Source: Chromobotia macracanthus (Eukaryota > Chordata > Actinopteri > Cypriniformes > Botiidae). From it: 64,000 nucleotides of DNA. Shown piece after piece: positions 42,201 through 52,089 of this stretch. Numbering within the stretch: position 1 is the first letter of the stretch; each line of letters begins with the position of its first letter. Under the pieces are notes generated by a model that saw nothing but the letters and a program-made list of their open reading frames with translations, was not told the origin of the DNA and searched no databases. Where the stretch lies: NCBI GenBank assembly GCA_036877525.1, contig JAZGTH010000008.1:2694001-2758000 (forward strand), written 5' to 3'. A program made the position numbers and the translations under genes.

Positions 42201-45200
42201 GACATATTGGGGAGTTCTGGGTTTAGTCAAAGTCTGTGGACGAACAAGAGGATTTAAATATGGGCCCTCCCACAATGTTTCTCCACTTAGAGCCACCGAG
42301 ACGATGATTGCATTGTTGTGGTTTCACTGTGACACCCATTTCCATTTGAAGCCTCTGTGTATGTGTTAAGTTTATTTAGTTCCAGCAGTAAGCTGGATAT
42401 TACTGTTAAGATGGTCTTGTAGGAGCAATTTCTGTCCAGACGCTGTTCCAAGCCTGTGGTCTTAGTGAGTAAGCCAGGAATCTTTATGTGTGTGTGAGTG
42501 TCCATAAATAAGCAGATTAACGTGGTTTGCAGTCGTAGCCACTGTACGTAGACCTGGAATGTTCTGGCATTTCTTTTTTGAACATTTTTTCTTACCTTAC
42601 AGACAGCAGTTCTCTTTGGAAGCCATTGGAAATATGCTAAATATATCCTGAAAAACATGGAAGGACAGACTCTGATTGCTGGATACTGAAGTGTCGGGCA
42701 GCAGCAGAAATTGTGGAGATTCAGTTTCCAATGCTATACTTCAATACCCCCATACAAAACCATACACACACACACACATTGCCCCTCCCATCCTCTCTTT
42801 GTTGGTCAGAAAATAGGGATAACAAGTGGGTGTGTGCACGTGGCAGTGGGGTCGTTTCTTTTTTAAGTGATTGTAAATTGCATTAAGTCAACCCTGCGCT
42901 TGAGGTCGGGGGCTCAAACTCTTTGATCATAATTATAATTCACAAACTCTGGACACGCAGAGCTACCAATTCAAGAGCAAAATATAAATTGTCTTACTGC
43001 AATTTTGTCATTTTGACATCTTGCCTCTGTAAAAGAAAAGCTTATCCTGCATTTAGTGGTTAATTTTGTGCAGCGCGTTTACGGTAACTGTATAAACACT
43101 ACAGGTTCTGAGAAATAGCATAACATGAATCTAACAATTAAAGCTTTTTAAAATATAATATGCTTACATGATTTTGCACCTTTGATGTGGTCTAAGGCAG
43201 ATGGTTGATTTGTCTGTGAATGAAATGCACTTTATAGTGACAAAGGGAGAAAAGCATTATGGGAAAAATCATACCTGATCACCTCACACTTAAAGAATAA
43301 AGGTGTTAACATGAGACTAGTGTGACCTGGATCACCAACCTTGCAAAGTTAAATCCAGTCTAACCAATCACCCTGTTATGACCAGGTTAAGATCTGTAAC
43401 TCTGTAACTTTTGCATATTATGTGCAAGGATACTGGCTGCTAAAGAAAGATAGTACAGAAAGATTTTAGCTTTTTACATAGAGAAACATCTACCTATAGG
43501 TGCAAATAATGCATAGCTAGTTAATAATCCCAACAGCTAACAGAAACTGTCTCTGTATCCTGCCTTTACAAAGAGCCATTTCTGCAGTTCAGCTGTAGCC
43601 ACCACACCCTGCTCCCACAGACTCTCTCTCTCCTTCACCACACTCCACAGCCCACCCAACCCCTCCAACCAGCTCTCTGTGGCTAGAGTTTGGAATGGGT
43701 GATGTTCAAATGGGATTTTCTTAAAAGTTTCTTTCAACTCTGTGGGTCAGTCAGACCTGTTGGAATGAGCATAAACCACTCTGAAACATCCACATGAAGG
43801 CCTCGTATCAAAGCTTCCTGCTACATTGCACGCACCTTTCAATTAACTGCCACCTCAAACAAAGACTCATGCACATGGACCCAAACAATGGCTTCTCTTG
43901 TGTGAGAGAATCCTGAGGTAAAATTCTGCTGTTGGTTAATTACAGTTAAGTGAAAAAGAACTTTGCAGACTACAGAGCCAGGAGAGGACACTAGAAGTGC
44001 ATGACATTTGTGTTGTTTATCTGAACGAAGACATGCTGTCTTTGCGGGATTGTCAGAGACTTTAAAAGAGGAATTTATGCATGAAAACATTGTAAGAATG
44101 TTTCCCTAACATTTCCATTAAGTAACAAAAACATTAAAATTTAATTTAGAAAGTTCTAGGAACATCCAGTTTTTTAGACTTTGTATTAACATTATTGCAA
44201 ATGGTTATTAGAACATTCAAACCTTTTTCATTTTGTCGTGTTTTTAAAATGTTCCACTAACAACTTAAGAATAATGTTTTTGATATATGATATTTAACGT
44301 TAAAAAAGTTCTACTAACATTACTACCAATTTTTTTGATAACTATGAGAGAACATTAACTTTGATAACCCTGAGAGAACGTTACCCAGTGTTGGGTGAGG
44401 GTTTAATTTCATGTAGTAAATAAAGGTACATATGCATTCCTTAACATGCATGAAATGCATGCATGAAAGTTTATTAGAAGGCGTGTGGAGTATATTTTAT
44501 ATATGTTGGTCATCTTTGTCTTTTTGTGACAGACAAAGCTCATCAATGGTAAATACTTAAAAGCTCAAATACCATACTGAATGAAATACATGCATACCGT
44601 GCATTTAAAAGAACCAGCAAGTTTAAAATGCCTGAATTGTGTATTTTTTCCAGGACAAATACAGCACATTACCTGCAAATACCTTAGCAGTACTATAACC
44701 CCATATTAAATAAATAAATGTAATACATAAATAAAAGAGTTTATTAAATATGTGGAGATTATATTGTATGTGATGACTGTCCATTTCAGCATGGACAATA
44801 TTCACCACCTGCAAATACTACAAGCCTCAAAATCTAGCAATACTCATAATACTCAATACTCAACAATCCCATAATAAAAAATAAATGAAAAACAGCATGC
44901 ACGTTTCAGGAGAACTGAGAAGTGTACTGCATGTGTGATATTTGACTTTGTCAGCATGGATAAAGCCTGTTGCTTAAAAGTACTTAAAAGCCCAAACTAT
45001 ACCAGTACTGCAACACCACACTGGATATTTAAGGCTGACTGAAGTGTAAAGTCATAAAAGATATTTAAATTACCAGCAGAAAATGTTGCTATGTTGTGCT
45101 TGTTAAAGCTTTAAATAAAAGTGAGGAGAAAACTGTTTTCCTTGATCTCCCCACTGTAAATGAGTTTAAACAGAATAAAATCATTTTTAGGGTAAAAGTG

Positions 45201-45959
45201 CCAATAACACTAAATAAGACCACCCATGATCCAGAGTTCATTTAATTGTTACCATGTCATCTGTCTCTGGTTCACACTCAATAATGACATTCCTGACTGT
45301 TCCTGACTGTTTATTTATTTTATTTATTTATTTGTTCTTCATTTAAAAAGGTTTGTCAGATGAACATTTGTGCCAGATTTTACACTAACAATATATTATC
45401 TGAGTCAGTGCACACCAGTGGAAACTTCTGGCCAAGATTCGATTACTTTCTTATCTTAAAAATATCTCATTTGGAGGCAACTGCCGTTCTGATAGTGATT
45501 CTGGAAAAGGCCATTTTAAACTGCAGATCATACAACATGTTCTCCTGAGGCATCGCTTGCGTCTGGGCTTTTGTCTGTGCGTCTGACACTTCAAACAGCG
45601 GTGAAGGATGAAAATTATGACTCAGCATTCATGGGCGCCATAACGGGGAGGTTAGGATGATTTTAAGGGACCTGGTCACTTGGCCCAGCAGATCCCCCAC
45701 AGTTGCGAATGGACCAAGGAGGACAAGGAGCAAAATTACCCAGGGGGCCCAGAAACCCTTGTGGCATCCCTTGGCAGCACTTACAGCTAGAAGTCTGACG
45801 ATGCTTCCAGATTGAAGCCCAAATTAGCAGCAGGTCTCTGAAGATCTCTGAAGCTCAGGCTTATAATAGGAGGCTTTACAGCACCATTACCAGTGTCAGT
45901 AGAATAGAACAAAAGATTACAGTTGCCCTGATTCAACCTACAGCATCACAGTCAATGGA

Positions 45960-46045
45960 AATAGCTCAGCTGTTAGAGCATGGGTTTGATTCCTAGGAAC
46001 TTGCAAACTGTTAAAACGTATAACTTGAATGCATTGTAAGATATC
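45960..46045 (+). repeat. tRNA-derived SINE remnant
   Basis: An A-box (ATAGCTCAGCTGTTAGAGCA) is joined by deletion to a B-box (GGGTTTGATTCCTAGG). Then comes AACTTGAATGCATTGTAAG, the start of the usual 'ACCTTGAATGCAnTGTAAGTCG' SINE tail. The anticodon region is missing, so it is not a tRNA gene. Confidence 0.6.
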
Positions 46046-46639
46046 TGCAGAATTCATAAATATAATACAGTATAAATAAAAATAGCTTATGTGCTATGAA
46101 TTCTGGTTTGCAACAGAACTGATAGGTCATTTAAATAGGTTTTATTGAATTACAGACTGGTTTTATAGTGGAATGCTGACATATAGATTCATATGGTAAG
46201 CAGAGGGGTGTGGATAGAGTGGGTGGTTACAGTCGTGGTAAACTGGGTGGTAGGGGGCTTAAAACAAGTCTATAATTGTGGCTGAACTGCATGGTCTACT
46301 GTCTACCCCAACTACTGCTGCAACTGTCCAGCACTGCACAGTTGCAGCAAAAGAAAGACGCTGTCAGGCTCTGCATCAAGGCAAAATGTCACAGGCCATC
46401 CAGGACAACCACAGGGGGGGCAGAAGAGTTTGTTTTGGGTTTTTCTGTCCATTACAGAACTCCCTTATTTTAACTACAAGGTCACCACTCCCTGAGATAT
46501 AAATATAGTCCTGTTAAGCTAAAAATACTCTGGCAGGCCTTTCTATTAATAGGCTTGCTGTCTGAACTAAATACGGGCAGCAACTTTAAATCAGGCAGGG
46601 CTATTGCCAAAGGGAAGAAAAGACTCTCTGTTTCTGTTA

Positions 46640-46830
46640 CTGAGCCCCATCCCCCTCCCACCCTCTCGCTCTCTCTCTTGACGTCAGTACTCCCCAGCAA
46701 TTTCGACTACAGTCACTAGTCTCGCTCAGGCAGATTTACTCTTTAAAGCCACTTACGCGTGCTGCTATTGTTCTGCGGTGTGACGCCTCTAGGGCCGAGC
46801 ATGCATGCATAGTTTTCCAGCAGTCTGGGT
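46640..46830. promoter_or_regulatory. GC-richer patch with a full CRE
   Basis: Pyrimidine-rich stretch (CCATCCCCCTCCCACCCTC, CTCGCTCTCTCTC) followed by the palindromic cAMP-response element TGACGTCA at 46,679-46,686. Beyond it are CpG-containing words (TTACGCGTGCTGC, TCTGCGGTGTGACGCC). It lies about 3.4 kb beyond the 3' end of gadd45b. It could be a distal enhancer or a promoter of an unseen transcript; nothing in the sequence decides. Confidence 0.3.
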
Positions 46831-46834
46831 GAGA

Positions 46835-48770
46835 GCACACAGCTAGCTATTGTCAGGTCAGCTGTGCTGTGAACTACTGTACAATAGCACATTTTAGAGC
46901 TGACCCACTCCCTGTTTCGACTCCAGCAAGTGACATGCCAGACCTTAAAGTCACCACTTTGGCAATACAGTACACAAACTGATAATTTGTCAATGACATG
47001 ACACCCATTTTTGTATTGGAACCTATTGATTTAAAAGGATGATTTGATGATTATTTTCTTAAAAAAATACATTTTATAATATTAATAATATCTGTTTTGG
47101 CGAACAAACAAAAAATGTTTGTTCGCCAAAACATGGCGAACAAACAAAAAATGTTTGTTCGCCAAAACAAATATCAGGGGGTATACCAATATGCAAAAAT
47201 CCATAACACAGGAAATTATGTCCCATAGAGGGCCCCGTACACCCACAGGATTATGTGTTAATGTCAGGAAGTCAAATATTTGAATATATATGTTTTGGAC
47301 TTTTAATGACGTGAAAAAGGAATAGCCCCAAGGAAATTCATAATGTTTTTAGATAATACAGTCTACCTTATAAAGTATATGTTTAATAATGTTAATAAAT
47401 CTGATTCACATGTATGCAAGGTGTAGGGAAAACATGTTTCTTTTTACACCACCTGACATTTATATAGGTACTAGAACAAAACTGTTAATAAAACCATCTA
47501 AATGAAACAAACATGAAAAACAGAAAAAACAGTTACATTTCTAAAAACTTGTGCATTTTATTGTTTTTTTCTTTTTCCTTTTGGAAACCCATAAATGTCA
47601 TTGACCCTGATGCATTTATGCCTGAGTTTTTTTAAGCAAAACCCTTGTTGCTTGTAAGCTGAAGAGCCATACAGCCCCTCTCTTACTGTCGACATCTGCT
47701 ATAACCCACTAACTGGTAGCTTTAATTAGGCATGAGCAATGTGTATATAGTGGGGAGATAAAGTGCTGATTAAAGACTCTCACAATGCAATGAATATGCG
47801 AGAATTCACAAGCTACGGTTTTACTGTCTGTTTCATTTGGTCTGCTCTGCAGGGTGGGTCATAAAATTGGCCAGAGTCACGTCTTGCCACCCTTTTTCGT
47901 TCCACTCTGGCTGGTTATGTGGGTGGAGGTGGAGAGAAGCGCTGGGCTGAACGTACCTGACGACCTCAGAGATGAGAGTCATATAGAAATGAGCTGGGTG
48001 ATACACAGTCATAACAACTCACACACAGATCAGTGGAGTCTCTGCCTATGAATGCTTTCAAAAATAGTAGCCAAGTTTCCCTCTGTTTCTTTTTTCCACC
48101 ATTTGTGTAGGTGTGTCAAGTCCAATGCTGAGTACGATGTTTTCTTTTAGTCATGCTAAAACAGTTTTGAGAAGTGTGAGCAAAAAATACAGCTGTAAAA
48201 CATTAGGTGCTGCCCTTTTGTTGTGTATCAAAGTACTTATTACGGTCTATTGTTACAATATATAATGTTGGCTTATCTGTAATTTGCATTGCTGACCATT
48301 TAAAAATTAAATTTTGCTGGACAGTATAGGGGAAACGGGATAGTTGCCACATTCTGGAAGTTGCCAAAGGGCTGTATCTCAGTAGGTTTTGGCATAAAGA
48401 TTAATTGCATAAATTGTGGCTGGCTCTGCTTGGTCAGTTCAAAAGAATTGTGCTGTCCAAAAAAATTTGTAACACCTGTTGTGTAAAGTTACCACAAAGG
48501 ATTTAAGATTTAAGAATCTTAAGAATCTTATATTTAAGGTTCTGTAAATGATTTCGTTTTTATCAAATGTTGGTTTAGGGCAAGTTGTCACATAGGTTTT
48601 ACGTGTTGTAAATAAATTTAAAAAATCACTTTTGAATTCACATCGGTACGTGTTGTAAAGAGCTGTGTAATGACGATGAAATAAACCAATATTTCTATCA
48701 TGGTCCAAGGTTGGCACTATTTTAGATCTGGTGTATAAATAACTGTTTCAACATCTTCCCCGTGATCACG
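46835..48770. other. Non-coding stretch, AT-rich
   Basis: No recognisable exon. It contains the duplicated hairpin at 47,093-47,169. A 65-codon open frame at 47,854-48,051 follows a polypyrimidine-AG (CTGCTCTGCAG), but has no family resemblance and no matching donor or upstream exon. Confidence 0.5.
47093..47169. repeat. Tandemly duplicated perfect hairpin
   Basis: First unit: 18-nt arms TGTTTTGGCGAACAAACA (47,093-47,110) and their exact complement (47,116-47,133) around a five-A loop. The second unit immediately follows with 13-nt arms (TGGCGAACAAACA, 47,134-47,146, and 47,152-47,164) around the same loop, continuing into CAAAACAA. The arms are identical between units. The flanks are plain AT-rich DNA. 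Confidence 0.9.
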
Positions 48771-48779
48771 ACAAGGACA

Positions 48780-49200
48780 AAACAGCTTGACTCATTCTAG
48801 CAGCTTGTGGGAACCAGCTCGTGCTCAAGCGGGTCTTGTATGGAAACAGTGCTTATATTTCCGCATTCTTCGCATACCGGCTGCTGGAGCATTGGGCACG
48901 ACTCACCCTATGAGCAGTTAACAGATTCCATCTTCAGAAGTATATAATGTGATGTTTGTGCTAGTAAACAGTCTACATTAAGGTGATTTAATAAAATAAA
49001 CGCTTATATTTGACCCTAGTTTCGAGAGACGCTCTGGGCTTTCGCGACGTTCTCAGATTTGCCCTTAAATGGTCAATGACGTTTCCGGGGTACCAATACG
49101 TAATCGGAGACGAGCTGCGTCAGACGCAAAATCAACCCAGGGAATGCCCGAGACGTTGCTTGATTCCTTTCACTGGAACGAAAACAAATCTGGGGAACTC
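48780..49200. promoter_or_regulatory. Candidate stress/immediate-early enhancer downstream of gadd45b
   Basis: A CpG-containing stretch with several exact transcription-factor words. There is an AP-1 site TGACTCA (48,788-48,794), a perfect serum-response CArG box CCTTAAATGG (49,063-49,072), a CRE half-site TGACGT (49,077-49,082) and a CRE/AP-1-like TGCGTCAG near 49,116. It starts about 1 kb past the poly(A) signal of gadd45b, an immediate-early stress gene. Enhancer function is inferred from motif clustering only. Confidence 0.4.
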
Positions 49201-49448
49201 GTGTCTATTATTAGCTGTTAATAATAAGTTTATACTTAAAATCGAGTTCACTGTTTCATGTCGACAGTTCAATGCTCGAAGTGATACGTCAATAAGCATT
49301 TACTGATGCAATGATGGTGGTATTCTCTGGTGGTGTCTACAGTCGTCTACAGTGTTTAAGCAGGTGCTACTGGTGTGTCTTAATAGTTCATTATCTAGTT
49401 CATAGCTGAAAAATAAGGGCTCAGTGCTCAAGAATTTAGTGTTATCTT

Positions 49449-49625
49449 AGTGTTATGGTTAAGCAGGTCTAATAACCCAGGCACTGTAGATTTAATCCCT
49501 AAGGGGGTTGGGAGGGGTTGGGGGGAAGCTGGAGATTCATGAACTATCATGTGCCCTTGAGTAAAACACAGCACCTAGTTGCTACAGAGAAATAGTGCCT
49601 GTAAAATGTGTATTATATGTCACAA
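49449..49625 (+). repeat. Degenerate teleost SINE
   Basis: Carries 'TTAGTGTTATGGTTAAGCAG', a decayed B-box region (GTAGATTTAATCCC), a G-rich GGGGTTGGGAGGGGTTGG body, then TGCCCTTGAGTAAAACACAG and CACCTAGTTGCTACAGAG. The last two match the usual 'CCCTTGAGCAAGGCAC...CCCTAGTTGCTCCAG' order of fish SINEs. Confidence 0.6.
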
Positions 49626-50234
49626 GGTTTCTGCTGTTACAATAATAGATTGTGTTGTACAGTACATAGTACATAGGACATTTAGTTGTAATACTGAGAC
49701 ACCTGTAATATAATCCTTACAAGATGCCAAAAAGCTACTGTATGGATCATGTCATCAAACAGAGAATTGTGTATATTTCTGGAAGTTATCAAAACTCTAG
49801 TCCCTGATCAGTTTATAGATTGGTAGAGCTTGCCAAAGTAGATGGAACAACATAACTTGTAAAATCTGTCAGTGCTTTGACAAAATCAGCTTTGTATTGG
49901 TAAAGATACAACATTGGTACCAGGAGAGATATCCTTATCCTCTGGCAAATAGTGTGATCCATTTACACTGCTTTTTAAGTACCCTAGGACTTTAACATTT
50001 CACCTGAATTTCACCCTTAGTGGGGAATTTTCTGCATATTCATTGCTGTGCAGTCCATAATAAATGTGATAATGGAAAGTTATCGGTTATTTTAAATGTT
50101 TAACCACTTACAGGAGTCTGCAAAGTACACAATTACTACATTAGTAGTTTTACAGTAGGAGTGTCACTCAGATCTATAATAGACAATGTTGTTGTCACCC
50201 CTAATCCCCTCCCCAAGCAAAACAACAGTCAGAT

Positions 50235-50930
50235 ATCCAGTTCTAATCAATAATTTATTGAAACAATGTTGTATTTGACAAGAGCATAAATGCATATATT
50301 ACTCTATTTAAATTACTGTAAATAACTTACAATTAACAGTATACATTTTCAATAACTCAGAATTCATTTTGTTCCATAAACATTGCATTTTTCCGTGGAT
50401 CTTAACAGAAGCAATTATAATCCATTTGCAGCTTGGCATAAAGGCTTCTGCAGTTATCATATCTGTCCGGCATATAAACGGAATATTCATTTGGTGTTTG
50501 CAAAACACGTTATTCCCGCAGTCTGTGCTATTAAACCAAAGGTAGATGCACAAGCCGGCGCTGACGCACAGTCGCTTTCCAACCCATTGCACATGAAACC
50601 GGGGGCGCGCGCGCCCACGCCGCCTGCCTGCAAGTTCTCCATCACGGCTTGTGCCGACGAGCAGTCCTTCACAGTTCATGTTCCCACAACTCATGTTCCT
50701 CCGCTAATAAAACGACTACTTTCCCCCTACGGAGGACCCGATGAGCCGCAGGGGCAGGGTGGAATGTACCGTGACCACAGTCCCCAGAGTTCCACTTTCT
50801 TCTCTCTCTCTCTCTCTCTCAGCCCCGTCAAAGGACGCAGCAGTCAACAGCGACTGGTGCAGAGCACGTTTGCTTTCATTCGTAAAGAAAGACTCTTTCA
50901 TCCCTTCATCACAGCGACAGCGTTAATGGA
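50235..50930 (-). other. gadd45b: gadd45b 3'UTR with poly(A) signal and AU-rich element
   Basis: Begins after the gadd45b stop (TGA at 50,933-50,931). On the minus strand an AATAAA signal lies at 50,259-50,254, giving a 3'UTR of about 0.7 kb. Three ATTTA pentamers (50,287-50,291, 50,309-50,313, 50,319-50,323 in plus coordinates) sit just before the signal, consistent with an unstable, inducible mRNA. The UTR also holds a 14-bp GC palindrome (GGGCGCGCGCGCCC, 50,603-50,616) and a CT repeat (about 50,800-50,820). The cleavage site is inferred, not seen. Confidence 0.75.
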
Positions 50931-51733
50931 TCAACGTTCTTGCAGGGACAAATAAGGAATCCATTGGTTTTTGCATCGGCTCTCTTTGCAGTAGTTGCCC
51001 ACGTCCTTCAGCGCCTGGCACTTCAATGGTTGGCATTGTGGGTTCTGTGAACATGCATAACACGCAACGTAAGTCTCTAATCGGTGCATCCTATATGCAA
51101 TTCAAATGGTAACTTTCAAATGCACTTTGCAAAGGACAGAAACAGTAAACTTACAGTGACTAGGATACAGTGGAAATCTCTTGGCTCGCTGTTGTCCACT
51201 GTGGCTGGCTCCCCGAGCACCTGCGCAAGGCGTCCAAGTCCGGACACCCGCAGGATGTTAATGTCGTTGTCGCAGCAGAACGCCTGAAGGAGCGTAAAGT
51301 GGATCTGCAGAGCAATATCATCTTGGTCTTCTTCATCGGTCGCCAATACGCACAGCACCACGCAATCTGGATCTCTGTGAATCAGAAAGAGATGGGATCA
51401 GTCGCCTGCTTGTGTGCTTGAAGAAACATGCACTTGAAATGACACCAGGGTAATGTAACAATAAAACAGGTTTTACACTTACACATTCATTAGCTTTGCA
51501 GACTCATAAACTCCGACTGTCAGACAGTCTTGTCTTTGGGCTGCAACCAGCAGTTCTTCTAATGCTTGGCTTACTGTGTCCATTCTGTAAGAAAGTGGTA
51601 TGGTTAGCGACCATCACATACTTCCCTAGATAGTGAGTTGCCTGTCATGATCGGTATAGGTCTTGTATGCATGCAATAAAGTAACTTACTTCTTATCGGT
51701 AGTATTGCATCCAACGACTTCTTCCAGGGTCAT
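50931..51733 (-). CDS. gadd45b: Growth arrest and DNA-damage-inducible protein GADD45 beta
   Basis: Small stress-response adaptor of the L7Ae/L30e/Gadd45 fold. Family members bind MTK1/MEKK4, MKK7, CDK1/cyclin B, PCNA and p21, and act in nucleus and cytoplasm in p38/JNK signalling, cell-cycle arrest and survival. Four coding exons on the minus strand: 51,733-51,690, 51,584-51,483, 51,374-51,155 and 51,044-50,931. All have GT-AG introns and phases that join cleanly (44+102+220+114 nt), giving 159 aa; human GADD45B is 160. Visible hallmarks are the start MTLEE, AAQRQDCLTVGVYESAKLMN, the acidic loop ATDEEDQDDIALQIHFTL, the CCDNDINILRVSGLGRLAQ core, and the C-terminus NQWIPYLSLQER. The beta assignment rests on VYESAKLMNVDPD and the C-terminal end. 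Probably the 'ba' paralogue of teleosts, but ba versus bb is not settled here. Confidence 0.97.
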
Positions 51734-51885
51734 TTTGCTTTCAAAAAATAGTAATCCACAAGTCTTCAAATAAGCTGAAGAAAGGCGAAATTCCAGTTCA
51801 GGTGTGTTGTTAAAAGTATAATCCAAATGCTTGGAGTCGTAGTATTCCTTAGCTCCTTACGCTGCGTCGCTGAAGTGGTTTCAAC
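51734..51885 (-). other. gadd45b: gadd45b 5'UTR (inferred)
   Basis: Stretch between the start codon and the expected transcription start about 30 bp below the TATA box. It is moderately CpG-containing (ACGCTGCGTCGCTGAAG on the plus strand). No upstream intron is needed to explain it. Confidence 0.5.
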
Positions 51886-51904
51886 CGTTGACGAGCGAAA
51901 CTCG

Positions 51905-52035
51905 CCGCATTTATACCCCTCTCGTGTAGGCGTGGGCCAGTTTAACTATCATCTTTCTCATTGGTCGACAGGCGTCTAGCTCTCCTTCAACCATTGGTGA
52001 ACGGGGGAACTCCTTTTCTACTCCCCACGTGGGCT
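51905..52035 (-). promoter_or_regulatory. gadd45b: gadd45b promoter: TATA, two CCAAT, kB-like site, E-box
   Basis: On the minus strand, reading upstream: TATAAAT (51,915-51,909) in the context GGTATAAATGC; CCAAT at 51,964-51,960; CCAAT at 51,997-51,993; a kB-type site at 52,004-52,013 (GGGGAACTCC on plus, fitting GGGRNNYYCC exactly); and CACGTG (52,026-52,031) within CCCCACGTGGG. The spacing, with TATA about 180 bp above the start codon and CCAAT boxes 50-90 bp above TATA, is that of a strong inducible promoter. GADD45B is a known NF-kB target in mammals, so the kB site makes sense. Binding itself is inferred. Confidence 0.7.
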
Positions 52036-52089
52036 GATTCGCTGAACCTTGCCAAACAACCGGCACATCACGCACCTTAGTAGCTTTAA

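Larger units (their letters stand above)
28090..46250. other. Long non-coding block with repeats
   Basis: About 18 kb without a recognisable exon on either strand. The longest open frame (34,731-35,153, 140 codons) has no start context, splice sites or family resemblance that would support it. The block contains SINE fragments (28,729, 33,600-33,815, 45,960), a (TG)n microsatellite, two TAGCAACC-type repeats and an AT-rich tract at 33,420-33,500. A stretch at 44,090-44,400 carries repeated 'GAGAGAACnTTA' words, probably an old dispersed element. Confidence 0.6.

Noticed and set aside
42287..42658. 123-codon minus-strand frame
   Set aside because: No recognisable motif, no conserved-looking block and no flanking exons.
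45960..46000. tRNA gene (A-box and B-box visible)
   Set aside because: The anticodon arm is missing and a SINE tail follows, so it is a retroposon remnant.
47854..48051. 65-codon frame after a polypyrimidine-AG
   Set aside because: Tempting as a terminal exon, but it has no family match, no upstream exon and no nearby poly(A) signal tied to it.
5470..50230. Coding exons of gng7, expected by human synteny left of gadd45b
   Set aside because: I looked for the short G-gamma exons and the CAAX-type end and could not recognise either. The gene may be outside the window or not syntenic here.
50383..50955. 190-codon open frame on the plus strand
   Set aside because: It lies antisense to the gadd45b 3'UTR and the end of exon 4. 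Its sequence is explained by the GC-rich UTR and CT repeat, and it resembles no protein family.
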